Source: Bacillota bacterium (GTDB lineage Bacteria > Bacillota > Clostridia > Lachnospirales > Lachnospiraceae). Taken from it: a DNA stretch of 64,000 bases. The stretch spans positions 1 to 64,000 of the forward strand of contig JAEZLZ010000058.1 in NCBI GenBank assembly GCA_023415055.1, given 5' to 3'. The notes under the pieces were generated by a model. The model was not told where the DNA came from. It worked only from the letters and a program-made list of their open reading frames with translations, and did no database searches. Below, piece after piece: positions 34,454 through 44,077 of this stretch. Made by a program: the position numbers and the translations under genes. Every line of letters starts with the position of its first letter. Position 1 is the first letter of the stretch.

Positions 34454-35587
34454 ATGGAAAAAGCAAAAGTATATTTTACCGATTTCCGAACTAAGGCATT
34501 CGGAGACGGATTGCCCACAAAGCTTAAGAAATTAATCAAAGCGGCAGGAATCGAGCAGCTTGATATGGAGGGAAAGTTTGCAGCGATTAAGCTGCATTTT
34601 GGCGAACTGGGTAACATTAGTTATCTTCGTCCGAATTATGCTCGTGCGGTGGCAGATGTCGTAAAGGAGTTTGGCGGTAAGCCTTTCTTGACCGACTGCA
34701 ACACCATGTATCCCGGAAGCCGTAAAAATGCACTGGAACATCTGGAATGTGCCTGGGAAAACGGTTTTACTCCGTTGACCGTTGGATGTCCTATCCTGAT
34801 CGGGGATGGACTTAAGGGTACGGATGATATCGGAGTGCCCGTTGTGGGAGGCGAATATGTGAAGGAAGCCAGGATCGGTCGTGCGATCATGGATGCAGAT
34901 ATTTTTATTAGTCTTACTCATTTTAAAGGGCATGAGATGACCGGCTTTGGCGGCACGATTAAAAACATCGGTATGGGCTGCGGTTCCCGTGCCGGTAAGA
35001 CAGAGCAGCATAGCAACGGTAAGCCGAGCATAGCCCCGCAGTTGTGCAGAGGCTGCCGCAGATGCCTCAGAGAATGTGCGAATAATGCTTTGCAGTATGA
35101 TGCTGAAACGAATAAGACGACTGTGAATTATGAGAATTGTGTAGGCTGCGGTCGCTGTCTCGGCGCATGCAATTTTGATGCAATCACCTTTGAAGACAGC
35201 AATGCCAATGAATTGCTTAACTTCCGTATGGCGGAATACACTAAGGCAGTAGTCGATGGTCGTCCGAACTTCCATATCTCTCTGATCGTGGATGTATCCC
35301 CTAACTGCGATTGTCATAATGAAAACGATGCCCCGATTCTGCCAAACCTTGGTATGTTCGCCTCCTTTGATCCCTTGGCGCTGGACCAAGCTTGCGTGGA
35401 TGCCTGCCTGAAGGCTACTCCTCTGCCGGGAAGTCAATTGGCTGATAATCTTGCAAAGGCTGATTTTGTCGATCACCATGATCATTTTACGAATTCCACC
35501 CCGGAATCGGAATGGCGAACCTGTTTGGAGCATGCAGAGAAAATCGGTCTGGGCTCCCGAGAGTACGATTTAATCGTAATCAAATAA
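34454..35587 (+). CDS. DUF362 domain ferredoxin-like protein
   Basis: This 377-residue protein has a DUF362 core, with two 4Fe-4S ferredoxin motifs in the middle (CRGCRRCLREC and CVGCGRCLGAC). DUF362 proteins in clostridia are cytosolic iron-sulfur proteins of unknown reaction, often with redox or stress genes. Later cysteines (SPNCDCHNE) may bind a further metal. ATG 34454 lies 9 bases after AGAGGAG. The MerR-type promoter suggests induction by a metal, thiol, aldehyde or redox signal. No MerR gene lies in this window. Confidence 0.88.
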   Translation: MEKAKVYFTDFRTKAFGDGLPTKLKKLIKAAGIEQLDMEGKFAAIKLHFGELGNISYLRPNYARAVADVVKEFGGKPFLTDCNTMYPGSRKNALEHLECAWENGFTPLTVGCPILIGDGLKGTDDIGVPVVGGEYVKEARIGRAIMDADIFISLTHFKGHEMTGFGGTIKNIGMGCGSRAGKTEQHSNGKPSIAPQLCRGCRRCLRECANNALQYDAETNKTTVNYENCVGCGRCLGACNFDAITFEDSNANELLNFRMAEYTKAVVDGRPNFHISLIVDVSPNCDCHNENDAPILPNLGMFASFDPLALDQACVDACLKATPLPGSQLADNLAKADFVDHHDHFTNSTPESEWRTCLEHAEKIGLGSREYDLIVIK

Positions 35588-35612
35588 AACTGTACGGTTG
35601 TCTTTTAACAGA

Positions 35613-35718
35613 AGAAAAGAATAACAGCACCCCACGCGTAGGCAAATTTGAGCAATGCGAACGCGTACCCGAACCTGATAAGTTGCTTGTCAGGCTGGGA
35701 TGCAAGTTATTCTTTTCT
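35613..35718 (+). ncRNA. Candidate structured RNA or complex terminator
   Basis: A 106-base element is closed by a 13-bp perfect stem (AGAAAAGAATAAC / GTTATTCTTTTCT). The closing stem extends by GCAcCCCA / TGGGaTGC. Inside are ACGCGT/ACGCGT with GCA/TGC, and CCTGATAAG / CTTGTCAGG. This forms a three-way-junction-like fold. It lies between convergent genes. It does not match a riboswitch known to me; strand is uncertain. Confidence 0.45.
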
Positions 35719-35815
35719 TTCATCATTATGAGTGTCTTGAAACAGCCTCTTTGATTAAGTCAATTTTTTAAAGCTTTCAAAAAATTCTACCGTGATCATA
35801 AGGCCTCTAGCTGCT

Positions 35816-37327
35816 TTATCTTTCCCGGAATCTTGAGAACCAGGTCTTTGTTTTCTTTTTCTTCAGCTGACCATCCGCAGCCATGATATACTTTTCCTTT
35901 TTACCTTCTATCTTCTTTGCAGTATCTGTGTTTACCGATGTCGTTCTCTTATTCGAGGTTTGTGTCACAGGCTTCTGAAATGAGGATGGCTGAGTACCGG
36001 TATATTGTGCGGTATTTCTACTCGAAGTTGACGGCTTCTTATAAGCTCTCTGATCCGGAATGGGCCGGGTCGCAGTCTCAACCGGCTGCATCGTATGCGA
36101 TACATTGCTTTTTTTGGTAATTGGTATCTGGGGCTGTACTTTTCTTGCCGGCTCTCTTCTTGGCTGAGTCGCTTTTACGCTCGGAAAATTATTCTGAAGT
36201 GGATAAGGATGTTCCTGCACCTCTGGGATATGCTTTCCGATCAACTTCTCAATGTCAGCCAAATATTCCTTTTCATCAAAGTCGCAGAAGCTGATGGCTG
36301 TTCCTCCAAGTCCGGCACGACCGGTTCTTCCGATCCGATGTACATAAGTCTCCGGGATATTTGGCAGATCATAATTAATTACATGTGACAGTTCATCAAT
36401 GTCGATGCCTCTCGCTGCGATATCAGTCGCAATCAGTACACGTAGGTTTTTCTTCTTAAAATTATTCAACGCAGTTTGACGTGCTCCCTGAGATTTATCG
36501 CCATGAATAGCCTGGGCGGTAATACTATCTCTGGCTAACAGCTTCACGATTCGATCCGCTCCATGCTTGGTACGAGTGAATACCAGTGCGGATTCGATGG
36601 AAGGATCCTTCAACAGGTGTACCAAGAGGTTTTTCTTATTCTCTTTATCTACGAAATACAGGGATTGTTCGATCGTATCAACAGTAGAGGACACCGGTGT
36701 GATATCGATTCTGGTAGGGTTAATAAGAATCGTATTCGCCAATTCAGCGATATCCGGAGGCATGGTAGCCGAAAAAAGTAATGTCTGCCTCTTCACCGGA
36801 GTCTTGGCGATGATCTTTTTTACATCATGAATGAAGCCCATGTCAAGCATTCGGTCTGCTTCATCGAGAATCAGTATCTTAAGATGGGCCAAATCAACTA
36901 ACCTCTGCCCCATCAGATCATTCAGTCTTCCGGGTGTTGCTATTAAAATGTCAACACCGCGCTGTAGCACCTCCTCCTGAGGCTTCTGTGATACACCTCC
37001 GAAGACTACACAGTATTTTAATCTTGTGAACTTGCCATAGGTACAAAAGCTTTCATAAATTTGAAGAGCAAGCTCCCTGGTCGGTGTAATAATTAATGCT
37101 CTGATTGCCTTTTGCTCCGCCATAGATTTGTCCTTACTTAAAAGCTGTAAGGTCGGTATCGCAAAGGCTGCTGTTTTACCGGTTCCGGTCTGTGCACATC
37201 CGAGTAAATCCTTGCCGCTTAATACCACCGGTATTGCCCTCTCCTGTATCGGCGTTGGTGTCTCATAATTCTGATTTTCCAGTGCCTTAATAATAGAAGG
37301 CATAATATCTAATTCCTTAAATTGCAT
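35816..37327 (-). CDS. DEAD-box RNA helicase
   Basis: This 503-residue ATP-dependent RNA helicase shows all core motifs: the Q motif (TPIQERAIP), AQTGTGKT, PTRELALQ, DEADRMLDMG, SAT, ARGIDI and HRIGRTGR. The core ends near residue 375. The last 125 residues are basic, low-complexity and rich in Thr, Ser, Gln and Lys, ending in KTWFSRFRER. That tail likely binds RNA loosely. It resembles RhlE/CshA types used in cold adaptation and ribosome assembly. No operon partner. Confidence 0.95.
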   Translation of the reverse strand: MQFKELDIMPSIIKALENQNYETPTPIQERAIPVVLSGKDLLGCAQTGTGKTAAFAIPTLQLLSKDKSMAEQKAIRALIITPTRELALQIYESFCTYGKFTRLKYCVVFGGVSQKPQEEVLQRGVDILIATPGRLNDLMGQRLVDLAHLKILILDEADRMLDMGFIHDVKKIIAKTPVKRQTLLFSATMPPDIAELANTILINPTRIDITPVSSTVDTIEQSLYFVDKENKKNLLVHLLKDPSIESALVFTRTKHGADRIVKLLARDSITAQAIHGDKSQGARQTALNNFKKKNLRVLIATDIAARGIDIDELSHVINYDLPNIPETYVHRIGRTGRAGLGGTAISFCDFDEKEYLADIEKLIGKHIPEVQEHPYPLQNNFPSVKATQPRREPARKVQPQIPITKKSNVSHTMQPVETATRPIPDQRAYKKPSTSSRNTAQYTGTQPSSFQKPVTQTSNKRTTSVNTDTAKKIEGKKEKYIMAADGQLKKKKTKTWFSRFRER

Positions 37328-37508
37328 CTTTACCTCTTTTCCTGTTCTTTATCTATCATGATATATTTTTAATCCATATGATCCATATGAAAGGTAGAAC
37401 CATCATTTATGACATATCTCGTATTGTAACACATATGTTTGATTCTTACACTCTTTATTTTTTTCTGAATATTACTTATAAATGCTCTTTATTCCAGAAA
37501 GTTACCTC

Positions 37509-37537
37509 TTGCTTTGTCTGATTTTAAGTGATATACT
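37509..37537 (+). promoter_or_regulatory. Promoter of the LIV transporter operon
   Basis: TTGCTT (37509-37514) and TATACT (37532-37537) with a 17-base spacer lie about 60 bases upstream of the lipoprotein gene start. Confidence 0.5.
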
Positions 37538-37595
37538 GTCAAAGTATAGAAAGACATATGTCTCTGGTATAAAGACGAAGAGAGGAGTCAATTGT

Positions 37596-38768
37596 ATGAA
37601 GCGTAAGGTGATAGCATTAGCATTAAGCCTCTGCTTAGTAGCTGGTCTGTTCAGTGCATGCGGCACAAAATCAGGCGATGGGGGCAAAGTAATTAAAATT
37701 GGTGTATTCGAGCCGGTGACCGGTGAGAACGGCGGAGGAGGCTTCCAGGAAGTTCTTGGTATGCGCTACGCGAACAAAATGTATCCCACAGTTGAGATCG
37801 ATGGTGTTACATATGATATTCAATTAGTTGAAGTTGATAATAAGAGCGATAAGACGGAGGCTGTCAGTGCAGCACAAAGCTTAATCAGCTCGGGTGTAAA
37901 AGTAGTATTAGGTTCCTATGGATCCGGTGTATCCATTGCAGCCGGTGAGTTCTTTAAAGAAGCTAAAATCCCTGCAATCGGTGCTTCCTGTACCAATCCT
38001 CAGGTAACCCTTGGAAATGACTATTATTTCCGTGTATGCTTCCTTGATCCTTTCCAGGGTACCGTTATGGCGAACTATGCAAGCCAGGAGGGTGCTAAAA
38101 CAGCGGCTGTTATTACCCAGCTGGGCGATGATTATTCCTCCGGTCTCGGTAGTTATTTCGTAACTGCATTCAAGAAGCTTGCTGGTGACGGTGCTATCGT
38201 CAGTGAAGAGCAGTTCCAGACAAATCAGACTGACTTCAAGGCAATCCTAACCAATGTTAAGGCTGCTAATCCGGATGCTATCTTTGCTCCTTCCTCAATT
38301 GCAACTGCTCCGCTCATTATCAAGCAGGCTCGTGAACTTGGTATAACCTGCCCCATTATGGCTGGCGATACTTGGGAGAATTCAACCATCATTGATAATG
38401 CAGGTGAGTATGCAGAGGGTATTGTACTCTCCACCTTCTTTGATGATGCAGATCCCGCAACCAAAGAGGCAGAATCCTTTATCTCCGGCTTTAAGTCCTA
38501 CCTAAAGGAAAACAATCAGTCAGAGATCATCCCTGCTGTATCCGCACTTGGCTATGATGCTTATCTGGTCGCTGTGGAAGCAATCAAACAGGCTGGTTCT
38601 ACCGATACGACTGCAATCCGTGATGCATTAGTCAATGTTAAGATCGATGGCGTTACCGGTTCCATTTCCTTTGATGAGAATGGCGATGCAAAGAAGGATA
38701 TGGCCTTTATCAAGACAGTTGAGAATGGCGCTTTCAAATTCTTAAAGACAGTTACGGTCACAAAATAA
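37596..38768 (+). CDS. livJ: ABC transporter substrate-binding lipoprotein (LIV type)
   Basis: This 390-residue lipoprotein has a cleavage/lipidation site at C22 in GLFSAC. It is a periplasmic-binding-type 1 domain of the branched-chain amino acid group. VIKIGVFEPVTGENGG opens the fold, and the SGVKVVLGSYGSG and GASCTNPQVTL segments line the ligand site. The start at 37596 gives a clean signal peptide; the frame extends upstream only by chance. Ligand could be a branched-chain amino acid, an amide or a urea-like compound; sequence alone does not settle it. It heads the five-gene operon. Confidence 0.93.
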   Translation: MKRKVIALALSLCLVAGLFSACGTKSGDGGKVIKIGVFEPVTGENGGGGFQEVLGMRYANKMYPTVEIDGVTYDIQLVEVDNKSDKTEAVSAAQSLISSGVKVVLGSYGSGVSIAAGEFFKEAKIPAIGASCTNPQVTLGNDYYFRVCFLDPFQGTVMANYASQEGAKTAAVITQLGDDYSSGLGSYFVTAFKKLAGDGAIVSEEQFQTNQTDFKAILTNVKAANPDAIFAPSSIATAPLIIKQARELGITCPIMAGDTWENSTIIDNAGEYAEGIVLSTFFDDADPATKEAESFISGFKSYLKENNQSEIIPAVSALGYDAYLVAVEAIKQAGSTDTTAIRDALVNVKIDGVTGSISFDENGDAKKDMAFIKTVENGAFKFLKTVTVTK

Positions 38769-38783
38769 TGGATTGAAGTATAA

Positions 38784-38815
38784 GGGCTGCCATGTTATTG
38801 CAGGCAGCCCTTTTC
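38784..38815 (+). terminator. Intra-operon attenuator-type terminator
   Basis: GGGCTGCC / GGCAGCCC with TTTTC lies just after the binding-protein gene and 165 bases before livH. Partial termination here would give an excess of binding protein over permease. Confidence 0.75.
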
Positions 38816-38979
38816 TGACTAAAAGTACTTTCCTTGTATAGTTCTGAAGAGGGAGGCAGTATACACTTCCCTCCTCAAACATCCAGACAAACATTATTTT
38901 AGTCAAAATACCTTGGTAATTATTATTTCGTCGTCCCCCATCCGGGGTCGATGATTCGAACGTTTTTGGAGGACATCTC

Positions 38980-39861
38980 ATGACAGTATCGACTTTATTC
39001 CAGCATGTATTAACAGGCATATCTCTTGGTGGCGCTTATGCGCTGATCGCCATCGGCTATACCATGGTTTATGGAATTCTGCGTCTGATTAATTTCGCTC
39101 ATGGCGATATCTTTATGATGGCAGGCTATTTCATGATCTTTTCCATGGTGACCTTTCCTTGGCAGATCGCAATCCCCCTGGTATGTATCCTGACCGTGGT
39201 TCTTGGTGTTGTAATCGAACGTGTCGCTTATAAGCCGCTTCGATCCGCTCCTCGTATGTCAATTATGATTTCTGCTATCGGTGTATCTTATCTGCTGCAG
39301 AATCTGGCAACCTATTTATTTACCGCGCTTCCGCGTGCGTATCCGGAAATACCCTTTCTAAAGAAAATAATCCATCTGGGAAGCATCTCTTCCTCTTTGG
39401 TTACCTTTATAACACCGGTATTAACCATTCTTTTAGTAATCGGACTTATATCATTAATCAATCATACAAAGGTAGGAATGGCAATGCGTGCCGTGTCAAA
39501 GGATTTTGAGACAGCACAGCTGATGGGTATCCGTATTAACAATACCATCAGTACGACCTTTGTGATCGGATCTTTCCTGGCTGCCATCGGATCGATTCTC
39601 TACTTTACCGATCGTATGTCCGTCACTCCGTTCAGTGGAACGCTGCCCGGACTCAAATGCTTTATCGCAGCCGTACTCGGCGGTATCGGAAGCATCCCGG
39701 GTGCAGTCGTGGGAGGCTTTATCATCGGTATCTGTGAGACCTTCCTGGTAGCCTTCGGTTATTCCACTTATAGCGATGCATTTACATTCATTTTACTAAT
39801 TGTTATCCTTCTTTTCCGCCCGACCGGTCTGTTTGGTGAGAAAATGATCGATAAAGTCTAG
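38980..39861 (+). CDS. livH: LIV-type ABC permease subunit LivH
   Basis: This 293-residue permease has about eight helices. N-terminal GISLGGAYALIAIGYTMVYG and the later EAA-type region near VLGGIGSIPGAVVGG are typical of LivH. Start at 38980 follows GGAGG by 7 bases. It pairs with LivM to form the membrane channel. Confidence 0.95.
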   Translation: MTVSTLFQHVLTGISLGGAYALIAIGYTMVYGILRLINFAHGDIFMMAGYFMIFSMVTFPWQIAIPLVCILTVVLGVVIERVAYKPLRSAPRMSIMISAIGVSYLLQNLATYLFTALPRAYPEIPFLKKIIHLGSISSSLVTFITPVLTILLVIGLISLINHTKVGMAMRAVSKDFETAQLMGIRINNTISTTFVIGSFLAAIGSILYFTDRMSVTPFSGTLPGLKCFIAAVLGGIGSIPGAVVGGFIIGICETFLVAFGYSTYSDAFTFILLIVILLFRPTGLFGEKMIDKV

Positions 39862-39870
39862 GAGGTCCGT

Positions 39871-40989
39871 ATGAAAAGGTCAAGTAAAATTATTTATACC
39901 GCCATCCTGGGTATCCTTGTGCTTGCATTACTATTTTTCTTAGAGGCAAACAAAAATCAATATGGTATGGCGTATACCGTGATTCAAAAAGGAATTATTC
40001 TATCTGTTGTCGCAGTATCTATGAACCTGGTTACCGGATTTACCGGATTGTTCTCCTTAGGACAGGCCGGTTTTATGGCGATTGGTGCTTATGTTACTGC
40101 CATCTTCCTTATCCCTGTGGAGAATATCTCTGATGTATACTATATCAGCGGTATCTCACCGGCGATCTTAAGCTTTAAGAACTGGCTGGAATCCGGACCC
40201 GCTTTTGTGCAGATGCTTCTTCCCTATCTTGCCCTGATCGTCGGCGGTCTGGTAGCAGCTTTATTTGCGGCAATTATCGGATATCCGGTTCTTCGATTAA
40301 AGAGTGATTATCTTGCCATCGCAACCCTTGGCTTTTCGGAAATCGTACGTGCAATTATCTCCGGCCCCAACATGGATACAATTACGAATGGTTCCTATGG
40401 ATTAAAGAAGATTCCGGGCTTTGATTCGATCATCGAGACCTTTGCTATTATGGCAGTATGTGTTCTGTTAATGGTTCTGCTTCTTCGTAGCACTTATGGC
40501 CGTGCCTTTCGCGCGATCCGTGAGGATGAGGTTGCGGCGGAGGCCATGGGTATCAACCTTTCCCATCATAAGCAGATGTCTTTTATCATCGGCTCCTTCT
40601 TCTCCGCTATCAGCGGCGGTATGCTGGCGATGTTTATGCGTTCCATTGATTCGAAGACCTTCAGCGTTTCCTTAACCTATGATATCTTACTGATTGTAGT
40701 TATTGGTGGTATCGGCAGCGTAACCGGCAGTGTTATCGCTTCTCTATTGGTTACGGCAAGTAAGGAATGGTGGCTTCGTTTCTTCGATAACCCTCTGAGC
40801 ATCGGAGGAGTACAGATTCCCTTCTTCCGCACTGGCTTCCGTATGGTTATCTTCTCTATCATCCTTCTTCTGGTGGTGCTGTTCTATCAGAGAGGTATTA
40901 TGGGTAAGAACGAATTCTCCTGGGACCGGCTAGCCAAGCGAGCCAAAAAGTTAATCTCTTCAGTCAGAGGAGGTGCAAAACATGTCTAA
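39871..40989 (+). CDS. livM: LIV-type ABC permease subunit LivM
   Basis: This 372-residue permease has about ten helices. Motifs include VTGFTGLFSLGQAGFMAIGAY near residue 52 and the coupling region IGGIGSVTGSVIA. There is an insertion near residues 90-115 between helices, longer than in short homologues. It starts 9 bases after livH with AGGAGG, and its last 8 bases overlap livG. Confidence 0.95.
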   Translation: MKRSSKIIYTAILGILVLALLFFLEANKNQYGMAYTVIQKGIILSVVAVSMNLVTGFTGLFSLGQAGFMAIGAYVTAIFLIPVENISDVYYISGISPAILSFKNWLESGPAFVQMLLPYLALIVGGLVAALFAAIIGYPVLRLKSDYLAIATLGFSEIVRAIISGPNMDTITNGSYGLKKIPGFDSIIETFAIMAVCVLLMVLLLRSTYGRAFRAIREDEVAAEAMGINLSHHKQMSFIIGSFFSAISGGMLAMFMRSIDSKTFSVSLTYDILLIVVIGGIGSVTGSVIASLLVTASKEWWLRFFDNPLSIGGVQIPFFRTGFRMVIFSIILLLVVLFYQRGIMGKNEFSWDRLAKRAKKLISSVRGGAKHV

Positions 40990-41830
40990 TACAGTTTTAA
41001 AGCTAAGTGATGTAACGATGCAGTTCGGTGGTGTAGTAGCAGTTGATAATCTGTCTCTTGAAGTGAATCAGAACGAGATCGTTTCTCTGATCGGACCTAA
41101 TGGTGCCGGTAAGACGACTGCCTTTAATGTAATCACCGGTGTTTATGCTCCCACCAATGGAGCGGTATATTTTAAAGATAATATGATTACCAGCAATTTT
41201 CCGAAGGGTAATATGAAGAAGCTATATGCAGGTGAAAATCATGGTAAATATTCTACCACCATGAGAAAGAGCCCGGATCAGATTACCAAGCTCGGTGTTG
41301 CCCGCACCTTCCAGAATATCCGTCTCTTTAAAGAATTAACCGCATTTGATAATGTATTAATCGCAAAACATATGCGACAGAAGGCAAATGTATTCTCTGC
41401 TACGCTCGGTCTGAATTATAAGGAGGAGAAGGCTATGCGGGAAGAGACGATGAAGCTGCTGGAGATTCTCGGCCTGACGGATGTAAAAGATGAAGTAGCA
41501 AATTCTCTGCCTTACGGTCAGCAACGCCACTTGGAGATTGCGCGTGCTCTGGCAACAGCCCCGGAGCTTCTGCTGCTCGATGAGCCTGCAGCTGGTATGA
41601 ATCCTCAGGAAACGGACGAATTGACGGCATTTATCTATGATATTCGTAAAAAATTTAACTTAACAATCTTTATGATAGAGCACCATATGGATCTTGTTAT
41701 GGATATTTCCGACCGTATCTATGTACTGGATTTCGGCAAGCTGATTGCTTCCGGGACACCGGCACAGATACAGAATAACCAACGTGTTATCGAAGCTTAT
41801 TTGGGGGTACAGGAAGATGGCGAAGAATAA
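40982..41830 (+). CDS. livG: LIV-type ABC ATPase LivG
   Basis: This 282-residue ATP-binding protein has Walker A GPNGAGKTT, signature LPYGQQRHLEIARAL, Walker B LLLLDEPAAGM and H-loop EHHMD. ATG at 40982 follows AGGAGGTG; the gene overlaps livM by 8 bases and livF by 14 bases, showing tight coupling. It has the longer insert after Walker A typical of LivG. Confidence 0.95.
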   Translation: MSNTVLKLSDVTMQFGGVVAVDNLSLEVNQNEIVSLIGPNGAGKTTAFNVITGVYAPTNGAVYFKDNMITSNFPKGNMKKLYAGENHGKYSTTMRKSPDQITKLGVARTFQNIRLFKELTAFDNVLIAKHMRQKANVFSATLGLNYKEEKAMREETMKLLEILGLTDVKDEVANSLPYGQQRHLEIARALATAPELLLLDEPAAGMNPQETDELTAFIYDIRKKFNLTIFMIEHHMDLVMDISDRIYVLDFGKLIASGTPAQIQNNQRVIEAYLGVQEDGEE

Positions 41831-42542
41831 TATATTGACCTTGGATAATCTGTATGTCTCCTACGGCGGTATCCGCGCCGTGAAAGGCGTTAGCTTACAG
41901 GTTCCCGAGGGTGAGATTGTAACTCTGATCGGTGCAAACGGTGCGGGCAAGAGTACGATTCTTCGTACGATCGCCGGTCTGGTCAAAGCAGAAAGTGGTA
42001 AGATTCTTTATCAAGGGGAAGAGATTACAGGTAAATCCAGCACTACGATCGTAGAGAAGGGAATTACCCTGGTTCCGGAAGGACGTCGAGTTTTTGCCAA
42101 TCTGACGGTACTGGAGAATCTGAAGATCGGCGGATATCTTCGTAAAGATAAGCTGGAAGCGGATATCGAATGGGTCTATACCCTATTTCCCCGACTAAAA
42201 GAGCGCTCATGGCAGATGGCCGGTACCTTATCCGGTGGAGAGCAGCAGATGTTGGCGGTAGGGCGTGCACTGATGAGTAAGCCGAAATTAATCATGATGG
42301 ATGAGCCTTCTCTAGGCTTGGCTCCGATTATTGTCAATGATATTTTGAATATTATTAAAGCAATCAATAAAGAAGGAGTAACCATCCTACTGGTAGAGCA
42401 GAATGCAAACCTTGCATTAAAGATTGCTCATTACGGCTATGTATGTGAGACAGGGAATATCTCCCTAGAGGGAACCGGTTCACAACTTCTGAATGATGAG
42501 TCAGTAAAAGCGGCTTATTTAGGCAAATCCAGACGTAAATAA
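41817..42542 (+). CDS. livF: LIV-type ABC ATPase LivF
   Basis: This 241-residue ATP-binding protein has Walker A GANGAGKST, signature LSGGEQQMLAVGRAL, Walker B LIMMDEPSLGL and H-loop EQN (the usual LivF variation in place of histidine). The start lies inside the end of livG in another frame. It completes the importer. Confidence 0.95.
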   Translation: MAKNNILTLDNLYVSYGGIRAVKGVSLQVPEGEIVTLIGANGAGKSTILRTIAGLVKAESGKILYQGEEITGKSSTTIVEKGITLVPEGRRVFANLTVLENLKIGGYLRKDKLEADIEWVYTLFPRLKERSWQMAGTLSGGEQQMLAVGRALMSKPKLIMMDEPSLGLAPIIVNDILNIIKAINKEGVTILLVEQNANLALKIAHYGYVCETGNISLEGTGSQLLNDESVKAAYLGKSRRK

Positions 42543-42573
42543 CATAATATGTGCCCACCGGCATTTAACTCTT

Positions 42574-42604
42574 GATGGAGATGTAGACGCATCTCCATCT
42601 TTTT
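42574..42604 (+). terminator. Terminator of the LIV operon
   Basis: A perfect 10-bp stem GATGGAGATG / CATCTCCATC has a 6-base loop and TTTTTC tail. Confidence 0.85.
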
Positions 42605-42634
42605 CTGTAAAAATTATGAACCTATGATATAATG

Positions 42635-42790
42635 AAAGCGTAGTGAACATACTACAAGCTTGCTTGTAAGTATGTGATCGGAGCTGAAGATCATGAACAT
42701 GCTTTTCTGTTCATGATATAATAAAGCGTAGTGAGTATAATGCGAGAAAATCACTCGCATCACAAGCTTGCTTGTATGTATGTGATCGGA
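42635..42790 (+). repeat. Dispersed palindromic repeat, two tandem copies at 42.7 kb
   Basis: Copy one (42635-42720) has AAGCGTAGTGA, palindrome ACATACTACAAGC / GCTTGTAAGTATGT, GATCGGAG, then ATCATGAACA / TGTTCATGAT and TATAAT. Copy two (42723-42790) repeats AAGCGTAGTGA and CAAGCTTGCTTG but carries an inserted small hairpin (GCGAG...CTCGC). They lie between livF and the isoprenoid-like gene. Confidence 0.9.
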
Positions 42791-42841
42791 GTTAGGAGTT
42801 CAAGGAATATTGTACATAAATCAGGGGTGAGGGGTAATAGG

Positions 42842-44077
42842 ATGGTGTTTCAAGAGGAGATCGATCAGTATCTTAATGGTTTAAAAGAAGAATGGCTCGC
42901 AGCAAGTGATGCTTTTCCGGATTTCTTGCCGGCGGTCTCGAAAGAAAAGAAGCTGGAGAACGAAGCTTATGCAAAAAGGGTATCTGAGATGTTTTATCAG
43001 CAGACGGACCGGCTTCCAAGACTGCCCATTGGGCGAAAAAAGTGGAAGAAGAAAACACTGGATATTATATTCGAGGTTCTATATCAGGAAAGGATTATCG
43101 GAATTCACGATGCTATGAAGCCTGCAGAAATTGATGCCTTTTATAATGAACTTATGGACTTTCTTAAGGCTGTTCGGCTCTTCTCCCCAGAACTTCGTTT
43201 TGGCGAAATCGGACAAGCGGTTCGTAATTATATCGTCTATGCCATGTTTAAAGTCATTCATCAGGTTGAATCAGGCTTTAGTAAGGCAGGTTTCGGCTAT
43301 AGTATGCTCTATCCCTTCACGGATAATTATATCGATAGTGGGGAGCCTTCTTCGGATAAGAAAAAGGAATACAACCAATTGATTCGTGATAAACTCCTAG
43401 GGAAAGAGATCCATCCCAGCTGTATGCATTTTAAGAAGACCTGTGATCTTCTGCAGGCAATTGCTTCGGATTACCCCAGAGAGAAGGACGACCGAATCTA
43501 TACACTTCTTTTAATGATGCTGAAAGCACAGGAGGACAGTCTTCACCAACAAAGCAGCGATCATTTATTAAGTGTAGAGGAACGATTGAACATCTCCTTA
43601 AAAAAAGGCGGAATCTCCGTACTGGTGGATCGTTTCTTAGTTAATAAAGAATTGACCGCAGAGGATCTTCATTTTTATCTGGGTTTCGGCTTTTTCCTTC
43701 AATTGGCAGATGACCTGCAGGATATTGGGGAGGACAGTCAAAAGGGTTATCAGACTCTGTTCACTGTAAATCTTAGCCCTGAGAAAGAAGAAAAACTAGC
43801 AAACAAGCTGCTGCACTTCCTGCACCACATCATGGGAGCCTACTCTGCCGAGAACGATACCTTTAAGAATTTTGTAATGGTCAGCAGTGATCAGCTGGTA
43901 TTAACCTCGATGCTTCGAAGTAAGGCTTTCTTTACTCCACAGTATCGGAGCCAAATGGAACAATTTCTTCCTGTGACTGCTTCCTACCTTGAGACAGCCA
44001 GTGCAAATTCTCCGGAACAGCAAAACAAGAAAGTACAGGATAATTACATTAAGGTACTGGACCTTCTACTTTCTTAA
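42842..44077 (+). CDS. Class I isoprenoid-synthase-like protein
   Basis: This 411-residue all-helical protein has terpenoid-synthase/polyprenyl-transferase traits. A first aspartate motif is FTDNYID (D161 to D165, with N in place of the second D), and a second, intact DDLQD is at 290-294. Both are spaced as in prenyl diphosphate synthases. The overall sequence is not close to IspA or other known synthases. ATG 42842 follows GGGTGAGGGG. It could make or bind a prenyl diphosphate, or be a regulatory paralogue. No isoprenoid genes are nearby. Confidence 0.65.
   Translation: MVFQEEIDQYLNGLKEEWLAASDAFPDFLPAVSKEKKLENEAYAKRVSEMFYQQTDRLPRLPIGRKKWKKKTLDIIFEVLYQERIIGIHDAMKPAEIDAFYNELMDFLKAVRLFSPELRFGEIGQAVRNYIVYAMFKVIHQVESGFSKAGFGYSMLYPFTDNYIDSGEPSSDKKKEYNQLIRDKLLGKEIHPSCMHFKKTCDLLQAIASDYPREKDDRIYTLLLMMLKAQEDSLHQQSSDHLLSVEERLNISLKKGGISVLVDRFLVNKELTAEDLHFYLGFGFFLQLADDLQDIGEDSQKGYQTLFTVNLSPEKEEKLANKLLHFLHHIMGAYSAENDTFKNFVMVSSDQLVLTSMLRSKAFFTPQYRSQMEQFLPVTASYLETASANSPEQQNKKVQDNYIKVLDLLLS

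Noticed and set aside
34532..35533. A 333-residue minus-strand open frame.
   Set aside because: It is the antisense shadow of the DUF362 ferredoxin gene, which has clear cysteine motifs.
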